From Allolobophora icterica (lineage: Eukaryota; Annelida; Clitellata; Crassiclitellata; Lumbricidae): 64,000 nt of DNA. The position numbers were made by a program, and so were the translations under genes. The DNA lies in assembly GCA_963556255.1 (NCBI GenBank), contig OY744604.1:90156062-90220061 (forward strand), read 5' to 3'. Shown in pieces: positions 14,378 to 24,273 of the stretch; positions within the stretch are counted from its first letter, which is position 1; the number at the start of each line of letters is the position of its first letter. The notes beneath the pieces were generated by a model. That model ran no database searches and was not told the DNA's origin. It saw nothing but the letters and a program-made list of their open reading frames with translations.

Positions 14378-15930
14378 ATGGATCGCCTATAGTCAGAGTC
14401 GACATTTTGTTCTTCCAGTAGCTACTACAAACTGAAGACCTACATAATGATCTTTGTATTAATGTTCCGTAACCAGAGGTAATGGAGTACTCTCAGATGT
14501 GACACTCGATGATGTTGATGATGAGTGGATATTCAAGACCGTTACCTCCAATCACCTTTTGTCGCTACAATCGAGAAAGCTGTGGGGCTTGTGTGGGCCC
14601 AATCGGCCAGATCGTATTAATTTAAATGGCCCAATGAACGCAGCTGTATCAACTGACCCTGACCATCGTACCTTTCGATAGGTGGCGCGGCTGTCTTGCT
14701 TTCTTGATCATGACAAGTGCAAGTAGAAAAGTGAAAATATTGAGTGTCATTTTCTGGTGTACTCTAAGCCTTCTATGCTATTTCTTTTCAGTGTCTTTTC
14801 GTTTAAGTTTTATTTCTTTTCTATATCTTTAGGTTTAAGTTTAACTGAGACTTTCGACATTTATCGAACAAGCCTCAACACCATTGTAACAATTTTATCT
14901 TAAGCTCTTTGAGAAAATGAACAGGAACTGAATGTTTAGTCTACGCCTTGAGCACGCATGGCAAAGAACGCTAGCCTTGCTGTTATGACTTCTTTAACCG
15001 GGTGTGCATGATGGGAGTTTCTCAGTCGAATTCTTAGGTATTGGTCTTACTAGGTATTAATTTGGTAATTTAAATTTACAGAGAGCTTAACGATCGACAC
15101 TAGTTCATTCACGACAAGTTAGACAAGTCAAAGGATGTTCCTGAGAATGTGTGTCGAAAAGAAGATAGAATTACCAGAAGACCGGAGTGGTTATTTCTCT
15201 ACCTAATTTTTCAGGTGTCGATGTTTTTAGGGGTAGACTAATCAAATAAAAATTTGTCGTAGGGTTTTCTCTAGATACCTCTTCAAGAAATCTTACCCGC
15301 ATCCTTCTAATTCATCTTCTCCGGTTAACCTCAGTCCTCATCGCAGCCAACCGTAACTTATCCTGTGTCACCTTATTGTTTGCTAGACCGATGACACACG
15401 CCTGCACATAGTGACATTTCAGTGAACGGGTTCTTTAATTGGCAAGATATTCCAGCTAAGCCTAACGGACGATGATTTGCCTTAGGACCTCATACTCCAT
15501 TGAGAAAGAAAAATGTCCTTTAGTTTAAATATCACAGACGGCAATGTATAACGCCCGTTTATTTCATCATATAGCCTATATCCTCACAGATGTGAAAATG
15601 CAAGACTGGGTTTGCTTTGTGTGTAGTTCAGAGACCTTTTTAAAGAAACTTTGGTGGTTAGACGTGCACAGGTCAAGAACTTATTTCCAATAACTAGTCT
15701 GTCTTTTGCTGTTCTTTCCACAGAGTAGGTTTCTTTTGAACCAACGTTGACCGACTTCTAAGAATGTCAACCGGGTAACCCCCACTCACCAAATCAGCGA
15801 TATTTGTGGCTAAGAGTTCCCTTCCAACCTCACAACAGAAGTGGGGGATTATTTTTGCTAAGACTTAAACGCCATGGGCTGGATATTGAAGACGTCAAAT
15901 CTCGAATAGATCTTTTTTTAAGGAAGACGG
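14378..15930. other. Downstream flank of gene A, shared with genes B and C
   Basis: No second gene is visible. The segment aligns with 28035-29480 behind gene B and 45222-46320 behind gene C. Examples are ggtggcgcggctgt at about 14681 against ggtggtgcggctgt at 28319, and the cattttctggtgtactc word near 14750. It probably contains the 3' UTR and then duplicated intergenic DNA. An aataaa at 15245 is the only polyadenylation-like signal I noticed and is far from the stop. Confidence 0.55.
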
Positions 15931-16330
15931 TTGTGATTATAATTGTAATCTTACATCTATAAAAGCGCCACTCAACGATTCAGAGGCCTCCTTCTCTACT
16001 TCTATGCGTGACCTGGGTATGACACTAGACCAGGAATTCACATTCTCTGAGCATGCGAAGACAATATGTCGAACATAATGTTATCATCTGCAGCCTGCAC
16101 GAGATCCGCACTATATGTCGCGCGCTGTCTACAAAAGCTGCTTTAATCACGATATATTTATATGTCCTATATGGTGGACTTTGATAATGCCATTTATGCG
16201 GACCTTCACTCCCCTCTCTTTCTCTCTCTCGCCTTGATCAACTTTAATCCGTTATAAACTCTGCAGCTCTGGTAATTGAAGAGATCCCCAAGTATGGTCA
16301 TATATTTTAACTACATGCGGGGCGAACTGC
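15930..16330 (+). pseudogene. LINE reverse-transcriptase remnant
   Basis: After a minus-strand tail at 15930-16000, the stretch reads, with frame breaks, like MTLDQEFTFSEHAKT followed by FDNAIYADLHS. It is homologous to 3690-4560. It is non-functional and lies at the start of block 1. Confidence 0.5.
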
Positions 16331-17743
16331 ATCGGTTGAACATGCGAAGGCTCCTTCAGCCTAAGATCCTTTTGCTGCTGCCTAACTCTCTGGCCGGTTG
16401 TGGTCCATCCTAGCATAAGCAGCTAGGCCTATGTATTCCAGCGTCATCCTTAGGGCCTACCTGGGCACAGCACTCTTCGTTCTGCAAATCTGGTTGTTCT
16501 CCGGTCACGTGCTTCAACGATGCAACATGGAAGTTTCGCAATGATCGGTCCCTCATTCCGGAACAGATTTCCATGCAGTCTGGGATGTTAGCTTCTTCTA
16601 TTTTCTATGTATCTGTTTCGCAGACGGTTGAAGGCCATACTGTTCGATCGTGTCCTTGTATTGTTATATCGAGAGCACGTTCGAGATGTCCTCTTGAAGG
16701 GGTTCTATAGAAGTCAGCACTTACACAAATTACCATTACAATCTGTGACAATCATAGACATATGCTACAAATTGGGACGTCTAAACTAGTGACCAAAGAG
16801 ATGGAGGACTGCGTTCGCACAATAGCCTGGCATTAGTCGATGTTTCTGGAGGTTTACATGGTTTCCCAGCGTTGTTTGTACAGCACATGGAACCTGGTTA
16901 CTCGTTTAAAACAGATTCTTACCTGACCCCGTGCGGTTTAGCTAGTATAGGAATATGATGAGGTGGGGCATTAACGATCTCAACAACAAACAACCCAGCG
17001 CTAGTCATCAATCGGTTGATCTGGCTGTAGCGAATAAAATGTGTGACTTGGCCCAGAATGAGTGGGAGATTCAGTAACGATCTAACGTATAAAAATAGAC
17101 ACTTCAGAGGCAAACGCTCTCGCTTCTAAGATTCAACGAATACGGAGGCTTAGAAGGGCCATACGGAGTCCATGGGCAAGTACTAGGACGTTATGAGCAA
17201 AACGTGAAGCACGCTGGAGGTTTTTCTACATTAGAATTCTGTGGATTTCTTGAAGGCATTTTGTATATGCATATGATCTCGGTTGTCAATAGGTTACTAG
17301 GTTCTTTATGTCTCTTCCGGTAATGCCAGTTCTAGCCTTGGTAAAGGATATCGGCGTTATACCTATTAGTTATGGCAAAGTGTCGTTAAACAGAAACTTA
17401 TTACCTACGCGAAATTAGAAACTCCTCCGCCGTCTTTATTGGCTGGTACGTCTCCGATGCGCATAGGCGTAGGAGGCGGGAGGTCAGGGGGGGGGCAAGT
17501 GCCCCCCAAATTTCGGGCGTTTCTGTTTTTCGGGCAAATGAGGAAAATGCTGAACAAACTAGCTCCAACTTGCCCGAATTGGAATAGTATTAGACAAGCT
17601 ACTACATCGCAAACCACCACAACATTTTCATCTTTATTCATGATGTACTAACTAATTACTTATTTACTTACTTATAGTATCCAACATGTGGGCTGGGTGC
17701 CCAGTTACTTACTTAGCGAATTATACACATACCCACATGCCCA

Positions 17744-17748
17744 AATGT

Positions 17749-17787
<39 letters not shown>

Positions 17788-17905
17788 CATCCGTACATAC
17801 ACATACATATACACACAAACACCCACACACACACCCCTGCACACACATACATAAATATATACCCATGTATACCCACCCTACCCCGGACCCTGCACCCTAT
17901 ATCCA
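17744..17905. repeat. (TA)n, (ACAT)n and (CA)n simple repeats
   Basis: An atatat run at about 17752-17782 is followed by acatacat and cacacaca stretches. It lies inside the hAT element, before the LINE fragment, and gives spurious frames. Confidence 0.9.
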
Positions 17906-17959
17906 TACATATTTCCCCACATCTATATGTCTGTCACTACCATCGTCCATCTTCTTCGC

Positions 17960-18160
17960 CTTTTCCTCAGATATCTGGAGCTGACATGGGAGGAGGCGGA
18001 GAAGCTGGCAGTGGACAGAGGGGAGGGAGGAGATGCGTCGCCCGACGTGCAGACCACCCTCGGGAAGGACTATGGTCTAAAAGACCACCGTTCATCTACC
18101 CCGCCATGTTTGCCCCTGCGTTCCTGTATTATTGTGATGAGTGTGTAATTTGTATTGATT
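17960..18160 (+). pseudogene. C-terminal fragment of a LINE reverse transcriptase
   Basis: One frame reads LELTWEEAEKLAVDRGE and the next frame RRCVARRADHP, so a one-base shift splits a motif typical of the extreme C-terminus of endonuclease-reverse transcriptase proteins. It is a short 5'-truncated insertion nested inside the hAT element. Confidence 0.55.
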
Positions 18161-18392
18161 AAAGCCAGATGTGGGAATCTTGTGTTCCCCGTCTTATATA
18201 GCCTATCGTCCCTAAACGGCCCTCACGTGGTGTAATTTAATAGGGTCCATAGGCTATCTCCCTTGCCCGTTTCTCATCAATTTAGGGTGAGTCGTGGTGG
18301 TCGGTGTGGGGTGGTGTGGGGGCATCACAGGCACTCAGTCTGCGTGCTATAGCCTACCGCATAAGTTAAGAAGTTAGAAATATAAGTTTGTA

Positions 18393-18799
18393 ATGGCCGA
18401 ACCGTCACGGAAACGAAAGTATCGACAGCGCGTTACGTGTAGTGAATGTGGTAAGGAGTTAGATTCGGATTACGCAGATCAGCATGGTAAAAGTTGAATC
18501 TGCTGCAGATCTTGTCCGAACTATGAAGAGTTTCGATCTCGATAGTGTTCTGCCTGTGTTCTGGAAGGTAGCATGCATTCTGGCGGTAATTCCTGCGACG
18601 TCATGTTCAGCCGAACGATCGTTCAGTGGACTTCGGAGGATGAAACATATCTGCGAAGCACCATGGGACAAGATAGACTCAATAATCTTGCGATTATCAA
18701 CATTGAACGTGCAGCTACAAATGCAGTTATGCAACTGCAGATGAACGACATTATCGAGACTTTTGGTAGACGCAAGAACAGAAACTCTTTGCTCTTCTA
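18393..18799 (+). pseudogene. hAT transposase remnant: zinc-finger start fused to dimerisation-domain end
   Basis: A 34-codon frame starts at 18393 and holds TCSECGKELDSDY followed by ADQHGKS and a stop, resembling the N-terminal zinc finger of hAT transposases. Directly after it (18484-18799) comes the C-terminal hAT dimerisation region. SCSAERSFSGLRRMK is in one frame, and TYLRSTMGQDRLNNLAIINIE continues in another after a single-base loss near 18645. The catalytic middle is missing, so the element cannot move itself. The family assignment rests on these motifs. Confidence 0.8.
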
Positions 18800-19039
18800 G
18801 AGAGACGTGACGTGAGTAACTAAAAATGCACTACGCCAAATATTCGGAATTTATTTTTATTTCGGGCAGATGTAAAATCTTGCCCCCCCCACCACTGAAA
18901 TTTCCCCTACGCCTATGCCGATGCGTGGAAAAAGGAAGAGAGCGATGCTACTTATCTCCGTTATGACATTGCGTCGTAGACAAAAGAGCCAATCCAAAAA
19001 TCTTATTGTTTGTTGAAAATGCGCTTCGGATGGTATGCT

Positions 19040-19130
19040 TCGTTTCCGATGATTGTAATTGTAATCAGTAACTTCTATTGCGCCGGGGTCTAATGTAGAA
19101 GGCATCTCTGATGGCGAACCAAAGAAAAAC
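19040..19130 (-). repeat. LINE tail family with (TAATTGTAAT) end
   Basis: The segment tgattgtaattgtaatcagt...attgcgccggggtctaatg belongs to a tail family also seen at 20740-20830, 33286-33360, 51930-52000, 53250-53440 and 55920-56170. It is shared by blocks 1 and 2, so it predates their duplication. Confidence 0.6.
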
Positions 19131-19729
19131 CGTAGTGAAGTCTACCTCCAGAAAGTAATTTACTAGGACCGATTATCTTCTACAACCTATAAAACGATGA
19201 AGATCCAGATCTGTTGCAACCGATTTAAATAGTTGGTTAGGCCTACATTCTGAGTTTTCGTCAAAAGAAATCTGGACTGTTCTTCTAATTTAACAATCAA
19301 CCTGCCATATTTACTGCTACATAATGCAAGCGACGCACAACTGGCGGCCTCTCTAGGCCTCCGTAGACAAGTGTGCAATAACAAAAGCAACAATTGGACC
19401 TAGTTCAAAGCAGACGGAGGAGGCCACTCCAAAAGATTCTAAATATTTACGGCAATCGCAGCCATTTTATATTACAACAGTGACCGACAGAAATCATGAT
19501 GATGAAGAACTCACGTGACAATTACAATTATGATGAAGATAAATTTCCTTGATTATAATCAATAACTGATCACGTTGCTTATGATGGTACGATGTCTATA
19601 ATATCTATTATTACCTAGTCCCCGTGACCTCCCAAACGTTTCAACAACTCCGCGATAACGTCGCGGAGTTATCGCGGAGTTCTTCAAACGTCGACACCCG
19701 TCTTTTTGGGCTGTTGTGACGGACCCGGG

Positions 19730-19945
19730 CCACGTCCTGCACCAACGACTACCTCCAACCAAGCCCACCTACTACTCCCTCCATCTCCATGCCCATGACC
19801 GCATAATTCACCAACTCGACAGCCTGATGCGCAAAACATTTATTGTTAAGATGTTATATACATTTTAACTGTGTATATTAGATGTCTGTACACCAAATTG
19901 TGATTAGGAAATTTGTTATTAAAGAACATACTTACTTGTTTACTT
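19730..19945 (+). repeat. Retroelement end with (ACTT)n tail
   Basis: The stretch ends ctgtacaccaaattgtgatt...taaagaacatacttacttg. The block 2 paralog lies at about 34440-34655 and carries a LINE insertion at its start. The upstream body (gcccacctactactccctcc) is present in both copies. No coding frame is evident. Confidence 0.5.
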
Positions 19946-20739
19946 GCTTATTTATTATAATTATAATTATGACGGCAATAATTATCATGATTGTGGAAAA
20001 ACACATAAAACGTCAGTCTTCCAGGCCCATTCACCCTCTGACCTAGCCTAGTTACTCTAGGACATCAACGAGCCGTCTAGACTCGAGTGAGTTATTTAGT
20101 GAGCAAGCCCAATGCCCTTTAACCCTTAAAACATCCTATTTATTTTAAGGCCGCAGCGGACCGTGGCGTCGTATGTTTTCTTCTGGATGGGCCACCACAG
20201 ACGATCACCACCAGTATTGCGGACACGCATCATGTGCGCTCCGACTCGATCTAGCCACAGGTGATACACCATACAGGTAGACGGTGCCTCGGATAAGTCA
20301 ACAGCCAGGTAAAACCTAGTCTAATGTGAAAACGTGGCTTTCTGGGACTATTTCACGCAGGTAGGCTAAGAACTGCATAATTGAGAACGAGTATTCTGTT
20401 GGGTCCTGCTGGTTCGCAGTCGGATTCCTGTGCTACTGTATGCAAGAATCTGAATCCAGCGCCTAAGCAAACACGGCTTGACTCTCGAGACAGTTCATGT
20501 GGCTCGGCTTCTTAATATTAAACTAGGCCGACTCGGCATTGTGCGTGTGTAGGGCTGCATCTGTTTACCTGACTGAACAGGTGAGTGTGGATTTTAGTGT
20601 AATGAAGTGGAAAGAATTCTGAACGGATTTCTGCAGATACCAATTATCTGCAAACAGATTCTGAATTTTATTGCGTAAAATTCATGCACTGCCAAACTAA
20701 ACCCTCTTAGAATTGAATGCTCGATTAATTCGTAATGTA

Positions 20740-20995
20740 ATGTAATGTGAAGTAATTAGTAACTTCTGTTGCGCCGGTATCTAATGCACATGGCATCAAC
20801 CGATGGCACTATAAAACCAAGCCCTAATCAGGTAATGTCCAGAAGTTCAGTCCGTAATCGGTTTTAAAATCGTAATCGTAACCGAATAGTAATTCCAAGT
20901 TGTCAATCAATCAAAGAGAATTTATACAGCGCCTTTTCATGATTTCTACTCGGAGGCGCTCCCGACCCAGGCCAAGCGAGAGAGAGTAGTCTTAA
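20740..20995 (-). repeat. Two adjacent LINE tails
   Basis: The first (20740-20830) is of the gcgccggtatctaatgcac type. The second (20905-20990) is of the atttatacagcgcc...ggcgctcccgaccc type. The paralog of the second lies at about 35515-35600. Confidence 0.55.
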
Positions 20996-21736
20996 GTAAT
21001 TTATATGGCGTCACTATATTCGTTATAGGGCCTTCAGTTTAAAGGTTGAAAAACACTTGGTGGAAATATAAGTGGCTGACAACTTCATGTTTTCCATCTT
21101 ATTAGTAGAAGTAAATGTAGGCCTAATAAATGTTACTGATTGCTCTTGCTTACTTCCTACATCTGATTGCTGTAAGAACATTACTTACAATTTGTAGTAA
21201 TCTCGCTGTTTATATTCCTATGCAATCATAATCATGACAAGTAGTTTATGTAGTTGAAGTCTGCTTAGTGGTAATGTACTTACACCATGCAGATGATGAT
21301 GTCTTCTGAATGCATTCGATAGCGAAGTAATATATACATTATACACTGATGTTGTTATTATTAGTTCTGCATTTGTTAAACGCTATTATATAATGACTAA
21401 ACATGAATTGATGGCGCTGAACACTAGCTGGGAAAGGAGCTCAAAGGACTCGAATCCGTGTTACAAACCAATCGGCTATCGCGCTCCTCTGCCTCACGTA
21501 GACCTTAACCCTATCCACACGATCTGGTTCTAGCAGGATAAGTCTACTGTAGCCCATTGTGCGTTTGTAGTAGTCGAAACCGGACACATTATACATGTCG
21601 TTGTGAACAAATCTGGCTTGGCCAGCATTCACAAAAATAAGAGAGATGCTGTCGGCGTAGATGCGACCTTTAGAATGCTCATGTAAGACTTCAATATCAT
21701 AGAAGATGTTATCACCACAACATCTGTCTCGCGTTA

Positions 21737-22052
21737 ATAAAAAGATTGTGGGTGTTGCCCGAGAGTCTAGTGCTTAGCTTTCTGGACTGCAAATCGAGAA
21801 GTCGGGGCATCAACTCCCCGTCATAGTAAATATTTGTTGTAAGATTTCTGCCCCGCTCATGACCCACAGCCAACTCGGTCAAACTGAGTACACTGGTCGT
21901 GGCAAGATAGGACTGTTGAGGGAGAAGACTGGTCGTAGGTCTATATCGAGACTAAGAAATGAAGTCGCTTAAACATAATACCCATGGCTGCCTCTCTTCG
22001 TTAGCCTAAAACTGCTTAAAAACAAAGATTATTTACTTACTCACTTTCTTAG
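21737..22052 (+). mobile_element. tRNA-derived SINE with ACTT tail (copy 2)
   Basis: A tRNA-like head (gtgcttagctttctggactg) is followed by a body matching 36783-37080 and 6192-6637. The 3' end is ttacttactcactttctta. The block 2 paralog sits at the equivalent position, so this insertion predates the block duplication. Confidence 0.6.
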
Positions 22053-22689
22053 CCGTAGGTCCTATGTCAGTAAATCCTATATAGAGTCTTCAAGCGTACG
22101 TGTTTCTGATTGTAGTGTTGTGTCAGTTAAGGCCGTATAGTCTAGTCTCCGCGTGAATTTACAACACAGCATAGGTCCCTTGATCTGTATTCACCCAGCA
22201 CAGAGCATATGCGCATTCATTGTATGTTTGTGGGCTGAAGGCCTGTGTACAGTATTTGTAAATTTTATGAAGTTAGGCCACATAGTCGCTCATAGGCCTA
22301 ACTGAAGGTTGCACAGTTTGCAGTTTGTGCTTCGAAATTTGATCATAACGATCCCTGTTTGACCCAAGTGTGTGCAATTAAGAGTCTGACGTGGGCGTGA
22401 AGCCGGTGTCTGCTTATTTGACCCAGTTCAGTGAAGTTGTGGTATTTTTATTTGCCCGTGAATTCCGACGGGTAGATCAATATCACACTGCTGGTCCTAT
22501 GAATAATGCATCGAGCTGATGCAGTGCACGATTCAAATAAGATTGGTCAAGTTTGGGTTGAATAAATGTGGAAGACCTACCTGTCCGTTACCACAGTCGG
22601 AGTGAATTCGAAAATAATCTGATTAATATATTGGAAGTTAATTTAGTTTGATTTAATGTTAACAAATTTTCCGTTGCCTTCCTCACAGA

Positions 22690-22910
22690 CAGTTGTGGGT
22701 GAGCAACTTGTACAAGGTCGCCACGCAGTGGCTTGAGGTAGATTCGAACCTGCGACCTTCAGGTTACATGGCACAGAAAATACCACTGAGCCAATGCGTC
22801 CCACACTGTGCAACATAGTATTTGAGCGTGCTGGTGTCGGGAGCGCCTCTGAGTAGTTCCCTGAGGAGGCGCTATATAAATTCTCGAATGAATGAATAGA
22901 CCTCTAAATT
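22690..22910. mobile_element. Composite SINE: tRNA-like head and GCGC-box tail
   Basis: On the minus strand, 22735-22810 contains a tRNA-like head with B box ggttcgaatct (agattcgaacc on plus at about 22740). On the plus strand, 22836-22905 is a GCGC-box tail (gggagcgcctctgagtag...gaggcgctatataaatt) ending in gaatgaatgaat. Head and tail face each other, so this is probably two abutting insertions. Confidence 0.55.
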
Positions 22911-22987
22911 TAACATCTTTCCTCAACATAAACGCAATGCCTGAGTGCTACCATTCCACTTTCGGTTTTTAAGCTTCATGTTTGTAC

Positions 22988-23970
22988 TATACCCCGTGAT
23001 CGATCGAGTCGAACTGCTACGATCGACTTGGCTCGGCCGACGATCGACTCGATCGACTTTGTCGACTAGTCGACCTCTCGTCGACTCGATCGACTTGGCA
23101 AATAAACGATCGACTTGGTCGACTTTGTCGACTTGGACTGCATCTCTTGGCCATGGGCTCGGGAGCCATGGCGCCAAAGGTGCCAATGCTCACACAAGTT
23201 TTGGATCTGTAGCGCCGAGGCAGAAGCATGCTCACACAACTTTTGGCTGGCGCTTTGTATTTGATGCTTGCTAAAGTAGTTATTGACTTATTGTGCTATA
23301 TCTAGACGCGTTTCATTTCATGAATATGTAGGCCATGTATAATAAACTTTTCCACTGACTGAAAAAAATGACAAAATATTCTTATTGGTTATATATCGGA
23401 TATAATGTATAGGCCTAATTCTATCCATCTTAGGTCTGTAGCCTACTTGGCTGAGGTTAGCTCACGCAACTTTTAAACACTTTCCGAGCCACTTCTCTTG
23501 GCCAAAATCGAAGCATTCAGTCCCGTCCTAACATACAGACATTCGAACGTTTTGAGGTCGTGGTTATAACTGACTGCAGAGCTGAAATTTCCTGAATCTT
23601 GCGCATTTTTAACGCATCTTATTCTTTCCATTTTCACCGTAAAACTTAAAAAAAAGTATCTGCAGCTTCCACTATACGAAATCACCAAAAGGCTCATAAT
23701 TTGCACTGATTTTCAAATCAGGTTACTACGGTAGTTGTGCGTTTACAAAGCATTATGTCATCACATCATGTGGGTCATTTTGTGAAGTAGCCGCAAAAAT
23801 AGTAAGAAAATATTTCATAGTCGAGTCGAGGAAACAACGATCGACTCGACTTGTCAAAACATATGATCGACTCGACTTACAAGTCGATCGAGTCGACGAT
23901 TTTTCGACCGACTCGACTTGGCCGAGTTTCGATCGACTTGATCGACTGACTCGATCGATCACGGGGTATA
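22988..23970. mobile_element. TCGA-rich palindromic DNA element upstream of gene B
   Basis: The ends are inverted repeats (left tataccccgtgatcgatcga, right tcgatcgatcacggggtata) flanked by an identical 8-bp duplication, gtttgtac, at 22980-22987 and 23971-23978. Both arms (22995-23140 and 23815-23955) are runs of cgatcgact/gtcgact words. No transposase frame is visible. The gene C upstream region has one gtttgtac at about 41781-41788 and no insert, so this is an empty site. The right end lies 296 bp before the gene B start codon. Duplication length suggests a hAT-type or other 8-bp family; the superfamily is not proven. Confidence 0.85.
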
Positions 23971-24273
23971 GTTTGTACCACTATATTTCGCTGCTGGTCA
24001 TTTATTTCTGAACTGTCGCCAACCACGAAACATACCCCGACAAATTCCACAGATGAATGGTTGCAAAGACGTTCTATTGCAAAAATAGACTAAAACTGTA
24101 GAGCTAAAAGTCCTTTACTGTTACAAATTGATCACACACAGAAAAGCTTATAGAGGGCCTAAATCTAAGTCTAAATCTCTAAATCAAATTTGTTAACTTT
24201 TTAGAATTTATCTATAATTATTGTCGTCTTTTATAATTATATTCGTTATAATGCTTTTGTAGTTCTCTGAAAC

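Larger units (their letters stand above)
17462..18917 (+). mobile_element. Internally deleted hAT transposon with 8-bp target duplication
   Basis: The ends are inverted repeats (cataggcgtagg at left, cctacgcctatg at right) flanked by an identical 8-bp duplication, ccgatgcg, at 17454-17461 and 18918-18925. An 8-bp duplication is the hAT hallmark. The paralogous site in block 2, near 33158-33168, is empty. It carries transposase remnants at 18393-18799, a LINE fragment at 17960-18160 and a (TA)n/(CA)n run. Poly-G and poly-C subterminal stretches sit just inside each end (17486-17512, 18883-18891). Confidence 0.9.
16400..22640. repeat. Block 1: long non-coding segment duplicated in block 2
   Basis: From about 16590 (cttctattttcta) to about 22620 this aligns collinearly with 32345-37620. 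Matches include 16970-17090 with 32720-32840, 19140-19480 with 33360-33650, 20100-20720 with 34780-35440, and 21440-22580 with 36480-37580. Differences are mainly insertions: the hAT element at 17462-18917 is absent from block 2, while block 2 alone has 33968-34441 and 35951-36290. I find no conserved ORF. It separates gene A from gene B. Confidence 0.75.

Noticed and set aside
17688..18162. ORFs of 98 and 158 codons with Tyr/Ile/His repeats
   Set aside because: They are translations of (TA)n and (CA)n runs fused to a LINE fragment inside the hAT element.
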